Positions 17,434 through 18,005 of a stretch of DNA of 18,005 bases are shown here, in pieces. Within the stretch, counting starts at the first letter, position 1. Every line of letters begins with the position of its first letter. Source of the DNA: Hydnum rufescens UP504 (Eukaryota > Basidiomycota > Agaricomycetes > Cantharellales > Hydnaceae); the NCBI GenBank assembly GCA_014904985.1, contig MU129404.1, forward strand, positions 1 through 18,005, in the 5' to 3' direction. A program made the translations under genes and the position numbers. Below the pieces are notes generated by a model that saw only the letters and a program-made list of their open reading frames with translations, ran no database searches and was not told where the DNA came from.

Positions 17434-17585
17434 GTACCACACCCCTGCCAATGCGGGTGTGTGGTACTACAAGGTATTTTTTTTAAACTTTCTACATCTA
17501 CAGTGATGCCAAAGGAGCAGCGCAAGCTGCCCCTTCGGCATCACTTTGAATTTTTTTACTAATGTTCATTATCATTCAATTCTAG
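17434..17585 (+). other. Module 4-9: hairpin A plus 112-nt putative intron
   Basis: Hairpin A is 17434-17467 with outer GTACCACAC/GTGTGGTAC. Donor AAG|GTATTT is at 17474. Hairpin B is 17505-17542 with GATGCC/GGCATC outer pairs and a GCAA loop. Branch TACTAAT; acceptor TTCTAG ends at 17585. Confidence 0.7.
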
Positions 17586-17733
17586 GATTGAATTTGAAGC
17601 TCCTGAAACGAAGACAACAGACAGCCACAACCCCCAAATGACCTGCACAACGGTGAACCGCCAAGCCAAGCCGCCCAAATGGCCACCGACGAGCCGGGCC
17701 AAGCCCATCCAAGTCCCAAGGCAGCAATGCCCA

Positions 17734-17914
17734 GTACCACATGCCCCCCTCAGCAGGGGTGTGGTACAAAAGGTCTGTTTTTTAACTTAATATTTTGCTG
17801 CCCAACACCCCAGCAACATGCCCCCTGAACCGCATCTGAACACCGGATGACCCCCCATCCAAAGTCTCAAGGAAGCAACGGATGGTACCACACCTGCCCT
17901 AGCGGGTGTGGTAT
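17734..17914 (+). other. Modules 4-10 and 4-11: hairpin A copies, hairpin B missing
   Basis: Hairpin A is 17734-17767, followed by AAG|GTCTGT at 17773 but no hairpin B. A second hairpin A is 17885-17914 with GTATGT overlapping its 3' edge, so it may not be a working donor. The array is decayed here or changes structure beyond the window. Confidence 0.5.
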
Positions 17915-18005
17915 GTTTTTTTAATTGAATTTTTAAATAAATAAATACATAAGTTGATAAAAAAACATGAGACTGCCAAATGAAAACAGCCCCCACCCGG
18001 GGTGA

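Larger units (their letters stand above)
15658..18005 (+). repeat. Array 4: about eleven rightward hairpin/intron modules
   Basis: Hairpin A copies start at 15658, 15844, 16080, 16291, 16769, 16971, 17190, 17434, 17734 and 17885. One module (intron 16531-16625) lacks A, and the module from 17734 lacks B. Six modules keep both splice sites; others show changed donors (AT at 16121, CT at 16805, GG at 17011). Exon-like segments near 15990, 16440 and 17115 share ATGAAGACCC-type words, so some modules arose by later duplication. The array continues past the window edge. Confidence 0.8.

Noticed and set aside
7640..17470. Recurring peptide HTPAxAGVW at the end of many exon-like segments
   Set aside because: It is the translation of hairpin A. 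Several frames are open in it, the phase relative to the donor varies, and some modules have stops in the same frame, so the nucleotide hairpin explains it better than a protein.
9220..18005. CRISPR-like array of regularly spaced palindromic repeats
   Set aside because: Repeats alternate between two different hairpins, the spacers are long and homologous to each other, and the genes are eukaryotic with introns.

Overview
The window looks like a repeat-rich, accessory stretch of a basidiomycete (probably Agaricomycetes) genome. Two things point that way. First, there is a Kyakuja/Dileera/Zisupton (KDZ) transposase of the CxC1 cysteine-cluster type, a family typical of mushroom-forming fungi. 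Second, the introns are short (57-73 nt), with CTRAY-like branch sites and TAG/CAG acceptors. I see no bacterial features, tRNA, rRNA, CRISPR array or reverse transcriptase.

Layout. (i) 1-3818: a decayed protein gene on +, cut by the left window edge. It reads through several one-base frame changes, two TGA codons and one 58-nt intron, and it has a Pro/Thr repeat and an Arg/Ser-Pro repeat in the middle. (ii) About 4144-4640: a minisatellite of seven ~71-bp units. (iii) 4781-7013: a second + strand gene of unknown function with one clean 57-nt intron, one frameshift and one TGA. (iv) 7526-8474, 9220-10633, 14520-14785 and 15495-18005: four arrays of an unusual module. Each module has an exon-like segment ending in a ~30-nt hairpin (stem ACCACACACCCGC), then AAG|GT with a good 5' splice site, then an intron-like segment of ~95-112 nt holding a second hairpin (stem GCAAAAAGAGCAGC), a CTAAT-type branch site and a TAG acceptor. 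(v) About 8522-9163 and 14842-15498: two large palindromes with ~320-bp arms and almost no spacer. The arrays run outward from each: - strand on the left, + strand on the right. (vi) 10690-14517: a KDZ element with a full-length but broken transposase gene, GGGGCCCC-rich flanks and a ~56-bp direct repeat. It sits between the two palindrome modules.

How it fits together. The flanks of the palindromes come in two types. Type I lies right of palindrome 1 and left of palindrome 2; type II lies left of palindrome 1 and right of palindrome 2. The second module is therefore an inverted copy of the first, with the KDZ element between the facing type I sides. I read the non-gene half of the window as a duplicated structure: a palindromic centre with divergent, multi-intron, hairpin-rich and probably noncoding transcription units. 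I recognise no described family for it. All six in-frame stops in the three genes are TGA and fit CGA-to-TGA (CpG) change, which suggests cytosine-methylation or RIP-like decay. Expression, splicing and mobility cannot be shown from the sequence alone.
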